From assembly GCA_012515725.1 (NCBI GenBank), contig JAAYXU010000039.1:1-5567 (forward strand): 5,567 nucleotides of DNA, written 5' to 3'. A model generated the notes under the pieces. That model had not been told where the DNA came from. It ran no database searches and saw nothing but the letters and a program-made list of their open reading frames with translations. Positions 5,486 to 5,567 of this stretch are shown here, one piece after another (the stretch's first letter is position 1; the number at the start of each line of letters is the position of its first letter). The translations under genes were made by a program, and so were the position numbers. The stretch comes from Clostridiales bacterium. Its GTDB lineage: Bacteria; Bacillota; Clostridia; Christensenellales; UMGS416.

Positions 5486-5567
5486 ATGAGTAAGAACAAC
5501 CGCGAATTCAACTTTCGTCCCGCGCGCTGGCTGCCCCGCCACGCCCCCGAGGTGCTCGAGCGCGCGC
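5486..5567 (+). CDS. Unrecognised gene, 5' end only (27 codons before the window edge)
   Basis: An open frame starting ATG after a purine-rich ribosome binding site, 46 nt downstream of the cyclase-family gene on the same strand, so probably in the same operon. The visible start is MSKNNREFNFRPARW, followed by a Pro/His/Arg-rich segment, and the frame is open to the window end. It has no signal peptide or membrane segment in what can be seen. I do not recognise the family from 27 residues. Its position makes it a candidate further enzyme, regulator or transporter of the GRE pathway, but nothing in the sequence decides this. Confidence 0.6.
   Translation, partial: MSKNNREFNFRPARWLPRHAPEVLERA

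Overview
The window is bacterial and looks like part of a GC-rich, anaerobic Firmicute-type genome (a gut or anoxic-habitat Clostridia is my best guess). The reasons are an oxygen-sensitive glycyl radical enzyme (GRE) with its radical-SAM activase, strong AGGAGG-type ribosome binding sites, and a solute-binding protein with a simple Sec signal. No taxonomic marker gene is present, so the assignment is inference.

Layout: positions 1-403 hold no gene. They hold two adjacent, largely palindromic elements that look like non-autonomous mobile elements (MITE-like). The first (1-168) is bounded by CTAG plus inverted termini, with its hairpin apex at its exact midpoint. The second (165-403) is also bounded by CTAG, has about 57-nt imperfect inverted arms and contains a run of small perfect hairpins. 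They share one CTAG. A short leader (404-493) follows, then five same-strand genes: a sugar-type ABC transporter solute-binding protein (494-1465), a GRE (1557-3785), its activating enzyme (3787-4713), a cyclase/arylformamidase-fold protein (4759-5439), and the first 27 codons of an unrecognised gene (5486 to the window end). A perfect 14-bp GC-rich hairpin separates the binding protein from the GRE.

How they may work together: the binding protein would capture a small, probably polar substrate outside the cell. The GRE, after activation by the neighbouring enzyme, would carry out radical chemistry on it (elimination, C-C, C-N or C-O cleavage), and the cyclase-family protein would handle the product or intermediate. 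No transporter permease or ATPase, aldehyde dehydrogenase or microcompartment shell gene lies inside the window, so the pathway is incomplete here and the substrate is unknown.

The best candidates for something undescribed are the GRE with unusual active-site contexts (GCWE and RLWGF) paired with a cyclase-fold protein in which all five expected metal ligands appear to be replaced, and the CTAG-sharing palindromic element pair upstream.
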